A stretch of DNA of 64,000 nucleotides from Rhizobium sp. P32RR-XVIII (GTDB lineage: Bacteria > Pseudomonadota > Alphaproteobacteria > Rhizobiales > Rhizobiaceae), in the NCBI RefSeq assembly GCF_012641395.1, contig NZ_JABAIH010000002.1:620001-684000 (forward strand), written 5' to 3'. Below, one piece after another: positions 44,156-52,239 of the stretch. Under the pieces are notes generated by a model. It was not told the origin of the DNA, searched no databases, and worked only from the letters and a program-made list of their open reading frames with translations. A program made the translations under genes and the position numbers. Each line of letters starts with the position of its first letter. The first letter of the stretch is position 1.

Positions 44156-44737
44156 TTACTGAGCCTGCGACGATACGCAGGGTCGGCGCGGTCCGCCTCC
44201 GAACGGCTGGTAGGTGTTGTCGGCGGGATCGTATGAGGCATACCGCTGGCTGCACCAGCTCAGATGATCCGGCGTGGGCTGGTCCGCGACGGCGACCGCG
44301 GTTCCCGATGACGTATCCAGGTAAGGCGACAGGCAGGTGCGGCGCTTGCCGCTGAAGGGGCGATAGGTATTGTCCTCGGCGTGATAGGACCGATATTTTT
44401 GACGACACCATTCGGCATCTGCACTCGGGAACGAAGGTTGGCTTTCGACCGATCCGGTTGTTGTTACGTCGATGGGATTTGCTGCCGGCCGCGGGGTATC
44501 GCGGGCGGATAGCTGACGGGACGGCGGGGCCACGGACACGAGTGACGGAAGCCGCTCGTAGTTCTGAGTGCGAGGATCGATGCGAACCGGCTCCGAGGTC
44601 CAGAGAGAGGGCGCATCGAGGCTTGCGAATTTATGAGGCGCGTCCGAAGCGGTCGCATTTGTCGCGACGCGCATGCCGAAAATGCAGATCGAAATCACTG
44701 TGGCTATCGCTAAGAGCGCGGACAGAAATTCTTTCAA
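44156..44737 (-). CDS. Exported protein with two BA14K motifs
   Basis: A 193-residue protein with an N-terminal membrane/signal segment (LSALLAIATVISICIFGMRVA) and two tandem copies of the BA14K-type motif: WCRQKYRSYHAEDNTYRPFSG then RRTC, and WCSQRYASYDPADNTYQPFGG then RRPC. BA14K proteins are immunoreactive, lectin-like surface proteins of Brucella and rhizobia. The TTG start at 44737 is chosen because GGAGG lies eight bases upstream; the earlier TTG (44755) has no site. A perfect EcfG-type promoter lies 72-96 bases upstream, which suggests general stress control. Confidence 0.82.
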   Translation of the reverse strand: MKEFLSALLAIATVISICIFGMRVATNATASDAPHKFASLDAPSLWTSEPVRIDPRTQNYERLPSLVSVAPPSRQLSARDTPRPAANPIDVTTTGSVESQPSFPSADAEWCRQKYRSYHAEDNTYRPFSGKRRTCLSPYLDTSSGTAVAVADQPTPDHLSWCSQRYASYDPADNTYQPFGGGPRRPCVSSQAQ

Positions 44738-44808
44738 GGGAAAGCCTCCAGGCAAGTCTGCTTTTGCGCTCGGCGAAGCGGCGCATCGCCTGCTCGACGC
44801 GGCTTGTT

Positions 44809-44833
44809 AACGAGGCAGTCCGTCCCAAGTTCC
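44809..44833 (-). promoter_or_regulatory. EcfG/RpoE2-type stress promoter before the BA14K gene
   Basis: GGAAC at 44829-44833, 16 bases, CGTT at 44809-44812 on the minus strand: an exact match to the alphaproteobacterial general-stress sigma consensus GGAAC-N16/17-CGTT, correctly oriented. Confidence 0.75.
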
Positions 44834-45003
44834 TAAGGATTTTTCATTATCTGTCGCTGCCCGGACCTGAGTCCGGCGCCCGGCTCGACTTTGGTCCGGG
44901 CAGCCGTGCTATAGAAAGCCAATGCCGCCCGCTGAACGCTTCTATCGCTCGCAGGGGGCTTGCTGTTCCGAGCGTCCACCGGTTTCTAATCCGCTCTCCC
45001 TTT

Positions 45004-45504
45004 TCAGCGGGTCGCGCCCCAGACATATGCGATCGCTGCGACGATTCCGACGGCGAGAAGGGGCCTCTCCTTTATGCGCTCCTCAAGATCGCCCGCGAGA
45101 CTTCTTGCTTCCGCCTTCGCCACGCGCATTGAGCTGGAGGCGAGATGTCTGGCTGATTCCGTCACCCTTCCAACTTCCGACTTCAGCGCTTCGAGCTCCT
45201 CCCGGGTGACAGCCTTGCCCTGCCGCTGCTGCTCCTGTCGGGACAGCAAGGCCTGATCCACCAGCGGGAACTCCTGTGCAACGCTGACGGCAGCTTCATC
45301 GGGCTGCTGCTTCGTACGCTCGGCCTCGTCGGCATCCGTCCGTCCGGACGGTATCGTACTTCTGGTGATTGAAACGGGATCCGAGGCGGGGAAGGTGTCC
45401 TCGAGCCCCTTTTGAAGTTCGCTCTTTCCGGCCCTGCGACGCTGCGCTGCCTGTTCTTGTTTAAAGGATTCTACGGCGGGCGACTTGCTCTCGTTATCAG
45501 GCAT
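45004..45504 (-). CDS. DUF883/ElaB-like membrane-anchored stress protein
   Basis: A 166-residue, highly charged protein. The N-terminal half includes ELQKGLEDTFPASDPVSITRSTIPSG, a motif I recall from rhizobial stress-type proteins. The C-terminal half is a coiled-coil helix (TREELEALKSEVGRVTESARHLAS) leading into one C-terminal membrane span (PLLAVGIVAAIAYVWGAT), the layout of the ElaB/YqjD (DUF883) family, which can bind ribosomes at the membrane in stationary phase. AGGAGG lies before the ATG. A weak EcfG-like site (GGAAC-N17-GATT, 45533-45558) lies upstream. Confidence 0.8.
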   Translation of the reverse strand: MPDNESKSPAVESFKQEQAAQRRRAGKSELQKGLEDTFPASDPVSITRSTIPSGRTDADEAERTKQQPDEAAVSVAQEFPLVDQALLSRQEQQRQGKAVTREELEALKSEVGRVTESARHLASSSMRVAKAEARSLAGDLEERIKERPLLAVGIVAAIAYVWGATR

Positions 45505-45606
45505 TGGATTTCCTCCTGGTTTCCACCAGCATAATCCAGCCCGCTACCTGAAGGTTCCATCGAACCTTAACTCGCCCTTGTCCGACCGCGGGAACCGCAC
45601 GCGACA

Positions 45607-45640
45607 GGAGGCTCGCCGCGCGAGGGCACGGCGAGCCTCC
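45607..45640 (-). terminator. Terminator after the long Gly/Asn-repeat gene
   Basis: GGAGGCTCGCCG pairs perfectly with CGGCGAGCCTCC (12 bp, 10-base loop), 19 bases after the stop at 45660 on the minus strand. No long U-run. Confidence 0.65.
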
Positions 45641-45659
45641 GGTTAGGGAATGCTGATTC

Positions 45660-46553
45660 TTAATTCGTAGGTGCGACCGTCGTTGTGTTGGTCTCAGAGG
45701 TGACGGTAACCGTCGTTGTCGATTCGGTCGTCGTATCGGTGGTCGTTCCGGACGTCACGTCAGTGGTCGTTTCGGACGTGCCATCGGTGGTCGTTTCGGA
45801 TGAACCATCGGTCGGTTCCGTAGGCGTCACTACGGGCTCAGGCTCCGGGAGCGTGTCTCGGATCTGATCGATTTTGCCGACCGTCGGTCCGACGCCGAGG
45901 ATGTCCTTGGCTTTCGCGAGATCAGCGTCGGTTACAACGCCTCCCTTGGTGAAACCGGCAAGCGCTTCGCGCAGCGCCTCGTCGCTCAATGCCGGGTCGG
46001 CCGGAATTGCATCAATTCCGTTCACCTTTTCGAATTCGGCGTATGCCACTGCATAGGCCGAAACGGCGGCCATCCGCGGATCGTTGGAATTCAGGTAAGC
46101 GTGGTAATTGCGGTTCAACGAACTCAGGCCGGCCGTTTCAGATTTGGCGCTTTTGACGCTCGTCTTTGCTGCCCTTTCCGTCTTCGTGGACTCAGTATTG
46201 AGCGTTTTGCCGGACTTCTTGCTGTGGCCGAAAAGCGATTGCAGCGTTGGCGTCCCCGTGGCAGTCGTTTTTCCACTCGTCTTGCCTGAGCGGGCGCTAC
46301 CCGATTTCCCCGAGCTGGAGCTTGGTCCGCTGGAGTGGCTTCCTCCGTTGCCATTGCCGTGGCTGCCACCGTTGCCATTGCCGTTGCCGCCGCCGTTGCC
46401 ATTGCCGCCACCGTTTCCGCCACCGGAGCCACCATTGCCATTGCCTCCCTTGGCAAAGGCAACGTCCGTTACTCCAAGCGTTACGCTGGCGAGTGGAGCG
46501 ACCGCAATGGTGAAAGCGACCAGGCCTCGGCCGATAAATTTAATAGGGCGCAT
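45660..46553 (-). CDS. Exported Gly/Asn-repeat and Thr-rich protein (long)
   Basis: A 297-residue exported protein. Signal peptide about 1-33 (LVAFTIAVAPLASVTLGVTDVAFA), then a GGNGNGG-type repeat block (about 34-75), a Ser/Lys/Thr-rich linker, a short globular part with YHAYLNSNDPRMAAVSAYAVAYAEFEKVNGI, and a Thr/Ser/Glu tail (TTTDGTSETTTDVTSGTTT). GAGGAG lies before ATG 46553. Low-complexity, likely cell-surface or periplasmic structural protein. It is divergent from the two-component operon, with a 16-bp palindrome between. Confidence 0.85.
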   Translation of the reverse strand: MRPIKFIGRGLVAFTIAVAPLASVTLGVTDVAFAKGGNGNGGSGGGNGGGNGNGGGNGNGNGGSHGNGNGGSHSSGPSSSSGKSGSARSGKTSGKTTATGTPTLQSLFGHSKKSGKTLNTESTKTERAAKTSVKSAKSETAGLSSLNRNYHAYLNSNDPRMAAVSAYAVAYAEFEKVNGIDAIPADPALSDEALREALAGFTKGGVVTDADLAKAKDILGVGPTVGKIDQIRDTLPEPEPVVTPTEPTDGSSETTTDGTSETTTDVTSGTTTDTTTESTTTVTVTSETNTTTVAPTN

Positions 46554-46662
46554 GTAGAATCTCCTCGTTGGTCTCGGCAATGACGCGATGCGGATCAAGT
46601 GACGCAACGGTAGCTTGCGTCGACGCGGGGTTCCATGGCCGTCAGACCAATGCGGTGGGGGC

Positions 46663-46678
46663 TAGGACTTAGGTCCTA
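46663..46678. promoter_or_regulatory. Palindrome TAGGAC-TTAG-GTCCTA
   Basis: Perfect 6-bp arms and a 4-base centre, between the long Gly/Asn-repeat gene and the sensor kinase gene. A near copy (TAGGAC-TAAG-GTCTGA) occurs at 49603-49618 upstream of the short Gly/Asn-repeat gene. Probable binding site of the NarL-type regulator encoded between them. Confidence 0.6.
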
Positions 46679-46813
46679 TGGACGGATATCGATGGTCTGA
46701 TAGATGCAGACATCGTCGCTCGCCATTGACCGTTTCGGCGAAGGCGGTAGGCTATTGGCAAGATTGAAACCTGTCGCCATCGCGTTGTTGGGCGACCAAT
46801 CCTGAGAATTCTC

Positions 46814-48217
46814 GTGTTCCGCTCCGACTTGATCTCACGATGGAATTCGCAGTCTCTTGCAAGGCAATTCCTGTTGATCGGCGGCACCGTCTCGGTGGCA
46901 GCGATGGTGATGGTCGGGGCTTTTGTCACGAGTCTGATCGAAGACGCGGTTACCCGGAATTCGGCCGCGGCGACTGCGCTCTACGTCGACAGCGTCATCG
47001 CGCCGCTTCTGCCTGACATGCAGACGACCAACACCCTCGACGACACCGTCGCTCGGGCCTTGGACGAGACACTCGGGCAGGGGGCTCTCGGCGGACGGGT
47101 CGTGGCCTTCCGGCTCTGGCGTTCGGACGGGACGGTCCTCTATTCGAACGACAAGAGCATGGTCGGAAAGACGTTCCCGCTCAACGACGAGCTCAAAACG
47201 GCCTTGGCAGGCAAGATGGCTGCACAGTTCAATCACCTCGATGATGCCGAGGAGGAGAAGGTGGGACGGCTTTCCGGAACGCCTCTGCTGGAAATCTATA
47301 ATCCGGTCCTGCAGCCATGGTCAGGGCAGGTGGTGGCCGTTTCCGAGTTCTACGAGGTCGCCAATGATTTCGAGCACAGCCTCAACCAGGCCAGGCTCCG
47401 CACCTGGATGGCTGTCGGGGCCTTTACGCTGACGTTTTTCGCGATTCTGTCCGCGATCGTCTTGCGGGGGAGCCACACGATCGAGAACCAGCGTCACGCT
47501 CTCCGGCAGCGCATTAATGACCTCTCTGCTCTTCTTGCGCAGAACCAGGCGCTGCGCGAGCGTGTCCAGCGTGCGTCGCAGCGGGCGGCGGCGCTGAATG
47601 AAAGCTATCTCCGCCGCATTGGTGCTGACTTGCACGATGGACCAGCTCAACTCATCGCCTATGCTTCGCTTCGGCTGGATAGCAACACAGTGACGAGCCG
47701 ATCGACCCCGAAGGCTATCCGCGAACGGGAGATCGCTTCCATCAAGGCCAGCCTCGACGAGGCCATGCATGAGATCAGAACGATTTGCAGCGGCCTGGTC
47801 CTCCCGCAGATAGAGGCCGCCAGCCTTTCGGACATATTGGAACGGAGCGTTCGCGCCCACCAGCAAAGAACGGGAGCACCCGTCGAGCTGTCGATATCGG
47901 GCGGGCCGGATCGGCTTTCGCCTTCGGGGAAGATATGTGTCTACCGCTTTGTCCAGGAGGCACTCAATAACGGCTACCGGCATGGCGGCGGCGTCGGACA
48001 ACGTGTCGTGCAACGCGTGGAAGGAACACGTGTCAGCATCGAGGTCGCCGACGGAGGGCCTGGCTTCGATCCTGACGACATAGGATCCGCGAGCCTTGGT
48101 CTGGCAGGGCTCAGGGAACGAATCGAGAGCTTGGGCGGCACCTTCGAGATCGGCTTTTCGGCGCCGGGCACCGTCCTCAGCATGACACTCAACACCGCGG
48201 AGACCGAGCAGATATGA
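46814..48217 (+). CDS. Membrane sensor histidine kinase, HisKA_3 (NarX/DegS-type)
   Basis: A 467-residue kinase with two spans (about 17-41 and 198-218) around a periplasmic sensor domain of about 155 residues that looks Cache-like (AFRLWRSDGTVLYSND, FEIYNPVLQ-type). A coiled coil (LRQRINDLSALLAQNQALRERV) leads to the phospho-His274 in IGADLHDGPAQ, and the ATPase has VQEALNNGYRHG and DGGPGFD, GLAGLRERIE. The start is GTG after TGAGAA. The stop overlaps the regulator start by 4 bases. Confidence 0.9.
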   Translation: MFRSDLISRWNSQSLARQFLLIGGTVSVAAMVMVGAFVTSLIEDAVTRNSAAATALYVDSVIAPLLPDMQTTNTLDDTVARALDETLGQGALGGRVVAFRLWRSDGTVLYSNDKSMVGKTFPLNDELKTALAGKMAAQFNHLDDAEEEKVGRLSGTPLLEIYNPVLQPWSGQVVAVSEFYEVANDFEHSLNQARLRTWMAVGAFTLTFFAILSAIVLRGSHTIENQRHALRQRINDLSALLAQNQALRERVQRASQRAAALNESYLRRIGADLHDGPAQLIAYASLRLDSNTVTSRSTPKAIREREIASIKASLDEAMHEIRTICSGLVLPQIEAASLSDILERSVRAHQQRTGAPVELSISGGPDRLSPSGKICVYRFVQEALNNGYRHGGGVGQRVVQRVEGTRVSIEVADGGPGFDPDDIGSASLGLAGLRERIESLGGTFEIGFSAPGTVLSMTLNTAETEQI

Positions 48218-48867
48218 CCCGAGTAATACGCGTTGCGGTTATCGATGATCATCCGCTGTTCAGGGAGGGAGTGACGAGGAGCCTATCGGAGATCAGCGAA
48301 TTCGAGATTGTCGCGGAAGGCGGCTCGAAGGACGATGCCGTTCGCATCGCAGAGACCCTCGAGCCCGACGTCATGCTGGTGGATATCTCCATGCCTGGCG
48401 GCGGCCTGAACGCGCTTGGCTCGATTTTGGAAATCTCGCCATCCCAGAAAGTCGTGATGCTGACGGTCTCCGAGGCCAGTGACGATGTCACCGCGGCCTT
48501 GAAAGGCGGCGCCAAGGGCTACGTGCTGAAAGGGGTGGGATCCAGAGCACTTGCCGATGTCATTCGCACAGTCGCCTCAGGGGAAAGCTACGTTGCTCCA
48601 ACCCTCTCTGCCAAGCTTCTCAACAGTCCGCCGGCACCTGCAATTGAGCCCGTTCCGATTGCGACGTTAACGCGGCGCGAGCTCGAGGTGCTTCAGCTTG
48701 TTGGAACAGGACTGAGTAACAAAGAGGTTGCCAGAAAACTTGATCTCCACGAGAAGACGGTCAAGCACCACATGACCCAGATCATGGCAAAGCTCGGCGT
48801 CAACAACAGGACCGAGGCTGCGATGGCGTTGCGGGACGCAACCGACCGAAAGCCGCTCAAGGGCTGA
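48214..48867 (+). CDS. NarL/FixJ-type response regulator
   Basis: A 217-residue regulator. Receiver domain 1-120: Asp11/Asp12 and phospho-acceptor Asp57 (VDISMPGG), Lys near residue 106 (GYVLKGV). A LuxR HTH follows (TRRELEVLQLVGTGLSNKEVARKLDLHEKTVKHHMTQIM, about 150-190). It overlaps the kinase by 4 bases and the convergent short Gly/Asn-repeat gene by 11 bases at its 3' end. Likely binds the TAGGAC palindromes beside the two flanking genes. Confidence 0.93.
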   Translation: MTRVIRVAVIDDHPLFREGVTRSLSEISEFEIVAEGGSKDDAVRIAETLEPDVMLVDISMPGGGLNALGSILEISPSQKVVMLTVSEASDDVTAALKGGAKGYVLKGVGSRALADVIRTVASGESYVAPTLSAKLLNSPPAPAIEPVPIATLTRRELEVLQLVGTGLSNKEVARKLDLHEKTVKHHMTQIMAKLGVNNRTEAAMALRDATDRKPLKG

Positions 48868-49351
48868 AGGATCGGAGCCGCTTCACATCCGCGGAGGTGG
48901 CCCGGCGATTAACAATCGTACGCCCCTTGGCATCTTTCATGACGTAACGGCCACTCCGAATCTCCTCACTCATTCCATCCGAATGATGGACCGCTAGCGA
49001 AGAACCGCCGCCGGTCGTGGTTTGTCCGCTGGACCCGTTCGGCCCGGTCGAGGAGCTGCCGCTGTTGGAGCCACTGTTTCCATTGCCTCCGCCATTGCCA
49101 TTGCCGCCACCGTGGCCGTTACCACCGCCGTTACCGTTGCCGCCGCCGTTACCGTTACCACCGCCGTTGCCGCCCCCATTCCCGCCACCGCCACCGTTCC
49201 CGCCGCCGTTGCCGCCCTTGGCAGCCAGAGCAGATTGGGGAGCCAGTTTGAACGCGCCGCCAGACATCTCAATGCGATAGGGGACGCTGGCCAGCGCCAG
49301 AGTCATCGAACCGCAAAACAAGCCCATTAAGAATTTCCGGCGCGTGGTCAT
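48857..49351 (-). CDS. Exported Gly/Asn-repeat protein (short, Tat-like signal)
   Basis: A 164-residue exported protein. The N-terminus MTTRRKFLMGLFCGS looks like a twin-arginine signal (RRKFLMG). A long GGN/GGGNG repeat (about 45-95) is followed by a Ser/Gly linker and a C-terminal domain SEEIRSGRYVMKDAKGRTIVNRRATSADVKRLRSF. It shares repeat composition with the long protein at 45660, but they differ elsewhere. The 3' end overlaps the response regulator gene by 11 bases (convergent). Confidence 0.82.
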   Translation of the reverse strand: MTTRRKFLMGLFCGSMTLALASVPYRIEMSGGAFKLAPQSALAAKGGNGGGNGGGGGNGGGNGGGNGNGGGNGNGGGNGHGGGNGNGGGNGNSGSNSGSSSTGPNGSSGQTTTGGGSSLAVHHSDGMSEEIRSGRYVMKDAKGRTIVNRRATSADVKRLRSFSP

Positions 49352-49602
49352 CTCTTTCCCTGACGAAGGGTATGTCGCTTATGATTGTTGACATGTGCAT
49401 GTTCAGGCAACGGCGCGTCTTCGTTTCAAAATCGTCGCCAGCCGCGAGGCAAAACTCACAACGGGGCACAGCCCAAAGCCTCGTCCATTACTCGCCCAAC
49501 GACATTGCTCATGAGAGGGTTCCAGGGTCAATGCACGATTGAGCCAAAGTGAACGAGTCAGACTTTTCTCGCGCCGGCGCCGGACGTTTGTCAGGTGCGG
49601 AT

Positions 49603-49618
49603 TAGGACTAAGGTCTGA
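49603..49618. promoter_or_regulatory. Second copy of the TAGGAC palindrome (degenerate right arm)
   Basis: TAGGAC-TAAG-GTCTGA, in the divergent region between the short Gly/Asn-repeat gene (minus) and the gene at 49705 (plus). The left arm and spacing match the perfect copy at 46663-46678. Confidence 0.5.
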
Positions 49619-49704
49619 GGACAAACCAAGCGGCGACATCCAATCTCATGCCAGGACGCGCGATTCCGCTGTCCCTTGTAGTTCTGATAGCGTTGGAGGT
49701 ACCG

Positions 49705-50070
49705 ATGATTGCCAAGTGGCAGGTGTTTCTAAACCGTAGTCATGCTCCAGGCGCTGTTGCAGACTTCTCCGCGGCTGCCTTTGCGCTTGACGCAGCGGTC
49801 AATCTGCGGCTCGCCCTGAAGCTGGTTAATCCTACGAAAGAGTGCATCGCTCGGGCCGAAGAGGTTTACGAGCGAGCGCAGGCATACGGGAACCTACGAG
49901 AGGCCAGTTCGAAGCTCGTGACCGATGCAGAAAGAGACTTGGCTGGTGCCCTCAGATCGCTCTCGAATGAGATGCGGAGCTGTGATCCCTCGTGGAAGGC
50001 CAATGACGCCCTGATCGGGCTGACGCTGGCTGATCGGCATTCCAGCTCCACCTCTTCCCTTAGGCGGTGA
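49705..50070 (+). CDS. Small hypothetical helical protein
   Basis: A 121-residue protein, mostly helical (AEEVYERAQAYGNLREASSKLVTDAERDLAGALRSLSNEM). The ATG at 49705 has GGAGG at the right distance, which is the main support for this start; the frame also extends 19 codons upstream. No signal peptide, membrane span or motif recognised. It may be part of the Gly/Asn-protein regulon, since the palindrome at 49603 is about 90 bases upstream. Confidence 0.5.
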   Translation: MIAKWQVFLNRSHAPGAVADFSAAAFALDAAVNLRLALKLVNPTKECIARAEEVYERAQAYGNLREASSKLVTDAERDLAGALRSLSNEMRSCDPSWKANDALIGLTLADRHSSSTSSLRR

Positions 50071-50434
50071 TTGGCTGTTTGCCGGCGACGGGCAAGGTCG
50101 CCGCCACCGGACGCCGGCAAACCCGCTCGTTTAGAACAGCGGTTTAAAAAGACCCGCTTTGCGAAGTGCCCTTTGCGCATCATCGCAAACCGGTCTGCTT
50201 CGTTTCACAATCGAACTCGTCAGCATCCCTGAACAGCAATGAGGGGATTCGACCCCGATCGTTGCAGCAACCGAATTGTGAATCGGCCAGCGACCCATTC
50301 AGCTCCCCGCTTGTCAGCATATAAAAATCGCATCCGATTTAATCGCAAAGCTATTGACATCGATATGCGTGCAGCGTATTTAGCTCGCATCCGATTTAAT
50401 CGATAACGATAACAGCGAGCAAAAGGATTTCGCT
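50071..50434. other. Intergenic region with the ohr control region
   Basis: No gene is visible. The right third holds the ohr promoter and two operator copies; the left part carries nothing I can name. Confidence 0.6.
50328..50402 (+). promoter_or_regulatory. ohr promoter with two OhrR operators
   Basis: A sigma-70-type promoter, TTGACA (50354-50359), 17-base spacer, TATTTA (50377-50382), is flanked by two identical 18-mers TCGCATCCGATTTAATCG at 50328-50345 and 50385-50402. The downstream copy sits on the expected transcription start, so binding would block ohr. A 16-of-18 match lies on the ohrR promoter. Confidence 0.75.
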
Positions 50435-50830
50435 ATGACTGAGAAGCTTCTGTTCACGGGCAAGACTCACAATACCAATGGTCGCGAGGGCGCAGCGCGC
50501 AGTAGCGACGGCAAGCTGGACATCAAGCTGCCGCAGCCGCACCCCGCGGCCGAACAGCTCTTCGGCGCCGCATGGTCGGCCTGCTACATGGGAGCGATCG
50601 AGCTCGCCGCCTCTCAGAGAAACATCAAGCTTCCCGCGGGTCTCGCGGTCGACGCCGAGATCGATCTGAACGTCGACGACGGCTCCTTTTTCCTGCGGGC
50701 ACGCCTCGACGTCAGCGCGCCGGGCATTGATCCGGCGGTTGCGCGTGAGCTGCTCGATGCGGCGCACGGCATTTGCCCTTATTCGAAGGCGGTGCATGGC
50801 AACATCGACGTTGCCACCAACCTCATCTGA
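50435..50830 (+). CDS. ohr: Ohr, organic hydroperoxide resistance thiol peroxidase
   Basis: A 131-residue Ohr enzyme that reduces organic and fatty-acid hydroperoxides with dihydrolipoamide as donor. Catalytic Cys50 (WSACYMGA) and resolving Cys114 (GICPYSKAV) are present, with Arg17 (GREG) and Glu40 (PAAEQLFG), the residues that activate the peroxidatic cysteine. AAAAGGA lies before the ATG. Controlled by the promoter/operators upstream; a strong hairpin follows. Confidence 0.95.
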   Translation: MTEKLLFTGKTHNTNGREGAARSSDGKLDIKLPQPHPAAEQLFGAAWSACYMGAIELAASQRNIKLPAGLAVDAEIDLNVDDGSFFLRARLDVSAPGIDPAVARELLDAAHGICPYSKAVHGNIDVATNLI

Positions 50831-50840
50831 AGTCGGATCG

Positions 50841-50873
50841 GCCGGGCCTGCCTGCGAAACGGGCAGGCCCGGC
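50841..50873 (+). terminator. Strong hairpin after ohr
   Basis: GCCGGGCCTGCC pairs perfectly with GGCAGGCCCGGC (12 bp, 9-base loop), 10 bases after the ohr stop. It should end most ohr transcripts before the DUF3095 gene. No clear U-run. Confidence 0.7.
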
Positions 50874-50963
50874 GCCTTCGGAAAAGACACATCGAAGACC
50901 CGCTGCCATCGGCAAAGCGTCAACGCGGACTCGCTGATCCAATACCGATCTGGAGAACACTCA

Positions 50964-52001
50964 ATGCTCAACGGCCCCACGCACTCGTCGCAAGCCTACA
51001 GCGAGTTTTCGCTTGTGCTTGACCCAACGGTCTACGAGCCATTGCCCGATGATTGGCTCATCGGCGTCACGGATGTCGTCAACTCGACTTCAGCGATCAA
51101 GTTGGGACGCTATGAGGACGTGAACTACGCGGGAGCGTCCGTCATCGCTGCTCTTGGCAACGCCTTGGGTACATTCGATTTCCCATTCGTGTTTCGAGGG
51201 GATGGCGCCGCATTTGCCATTTCGCGGCACGGTCGGCTGATTGCGACTTCTGCCTTGCGACAGGTCGCGGCCTTTGCGCGGACCGATCTTGGTCTCGATC
51301 TTCGAATTGGGCTGTTGTCGGTCGGCGAAATACGTGCCAGCGGACGCGACGTGAAAATCGCCCGATACGCCGCCTCGGAAAACGCGACCTACGCGATGTT
51401 TGCCGGCGGAGGGCTCAAATGGGCGGAGCAGCAGATCAAGAGCGGGCGGTATCTGGTAAATCCCAGCAAGTACACGACCAAGCCGGACCTGACCGGACTT
51501 ACATGTGACTGGACCCCCTTTCCCAGCCAGCAGGGCGAGATTCTGTCTCTGCTGGTCGAGCCATACGAGCATACAAGCCCCGAAGTCTTCGCCGCTCTGG
51601 CCAGGCGCGTGCTCACCGTGCTTGATGCCGGAGCGGGCCGGTCTCATCCGCTTCCAACGGATGTCGCCACCCCTAAGGACAAGGGGAGAGATGTCGATCC
51701 GAAAACTTGGTCGGAGATAGCCTCCAATTCGGACTTCCGCAAATACGATGACGGTTTGCGTCTCACGCTCGACTGCACGCGCGAACAGATTGACGCGGTC
51801 GAAGCCATCCTTGTTGCGGCAAGGGCACGTGGCGAGATCAACTTCGGACTGCATCGCCAATCGCATGCGCTCATGACCTGCCTGGTGCCTTCCGGCAGAC
51901 CGGATTCGCATCTACATTTCCTGGACGGCATGGGCGGCGGTTATACCAAAGCCGCCGAGATGATGGAGGCAAGCGAGCTTCCTTTGGCGGCATCACGCTG
52001 A
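50964..52001 (+). CDS. DUF3095 family protein, class III cyclase-like
   Basis: A 345-residue protein of DUF3095, a family related to nucleotide cyclases. DWLIGVTDVVNSTSAI and FVFRGDGAAFAI resemble the two metal-binding strands of class III cyclases and keep both aspartates (Asp37 and Asp80). The C-terminal half (LTLDCTREQIDAVEAILVAARARGEINFGLHRQ) is the family-specific domain. ATG 50964 follows GGAG at eight bases. It lies between ohr and ohrR; the hairpin suggests that it is not simply read through from ohr. Activity unknown. Confidence 0.85.
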   Translation: MLNGPTHSSQAYSEFSLVLDPTVYEPLPDDWLIGVTDVVNSTSAIKLGRYEDVNYAGASVIAALGNALGTFDFPFVFRGDGAAFAISRHGRLIATSALRQVAAFARTDLGLDLRIGLLSVGEIRASGRDVKIARYAASENATYAMFAGGGLKWAEQQIKSGRYLVNPSKYTTKPDLTGLTCDWTPFPSQQGEILSLLVEPYEHTSPEVFAALARRVLTVLDAGAGRSHPLPTDVATPKDKGRDVDPKTWSEIASNSDFRKYDDGLRLTLDCTREQIDAVEAILVAARARGEINFGLHRQSHALMTCLVPSGRPDSHLHFLDGMGGGYTKAAEMMEASELPLAASR

Positions 52002-52239
52002 CGCAAAGCAGATCCTTTGAAGGGTGATGAAACGCCCGCAGACGCTCTGCGACTCAAGGATTCGACCTGTCGACTCGCCACTTGATAGTCGACCACAACG
52101 CACGCAGCTATGTGCTTATCCACGCGTCTTTGACGGTCAAACCGAAGCACAGCCGCCAGCGCAACGCGGCGGCTGAGGCCAGCCTTTTCGACCTGAGAGC
52201 TCGCTCAGTGGCCTTGTCTGGGGCGCGGGGTCGTCTCGC

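Noticed and set aside
45533..45558. EcfG-type promoter before the DUF883-like gene
   Set aside because: The -35 GGAAC is present, but the -10 is GATT rather than CGTT, so it was not listed as a promoter feature.
46330..46455. Tandem DNA repeats suggestive of a CRISPR or satellite
   Set aside because: They are the coding sequence of the Gly/Asn repeat block; the repeats are in frame, with no unique spacers between constant repeats.
49070..49215. Second tandem repeat tract
   Set aside because: It is again in-frame coding sequence of the short Gly/Asn-repeat protein, not a CRISPR array.
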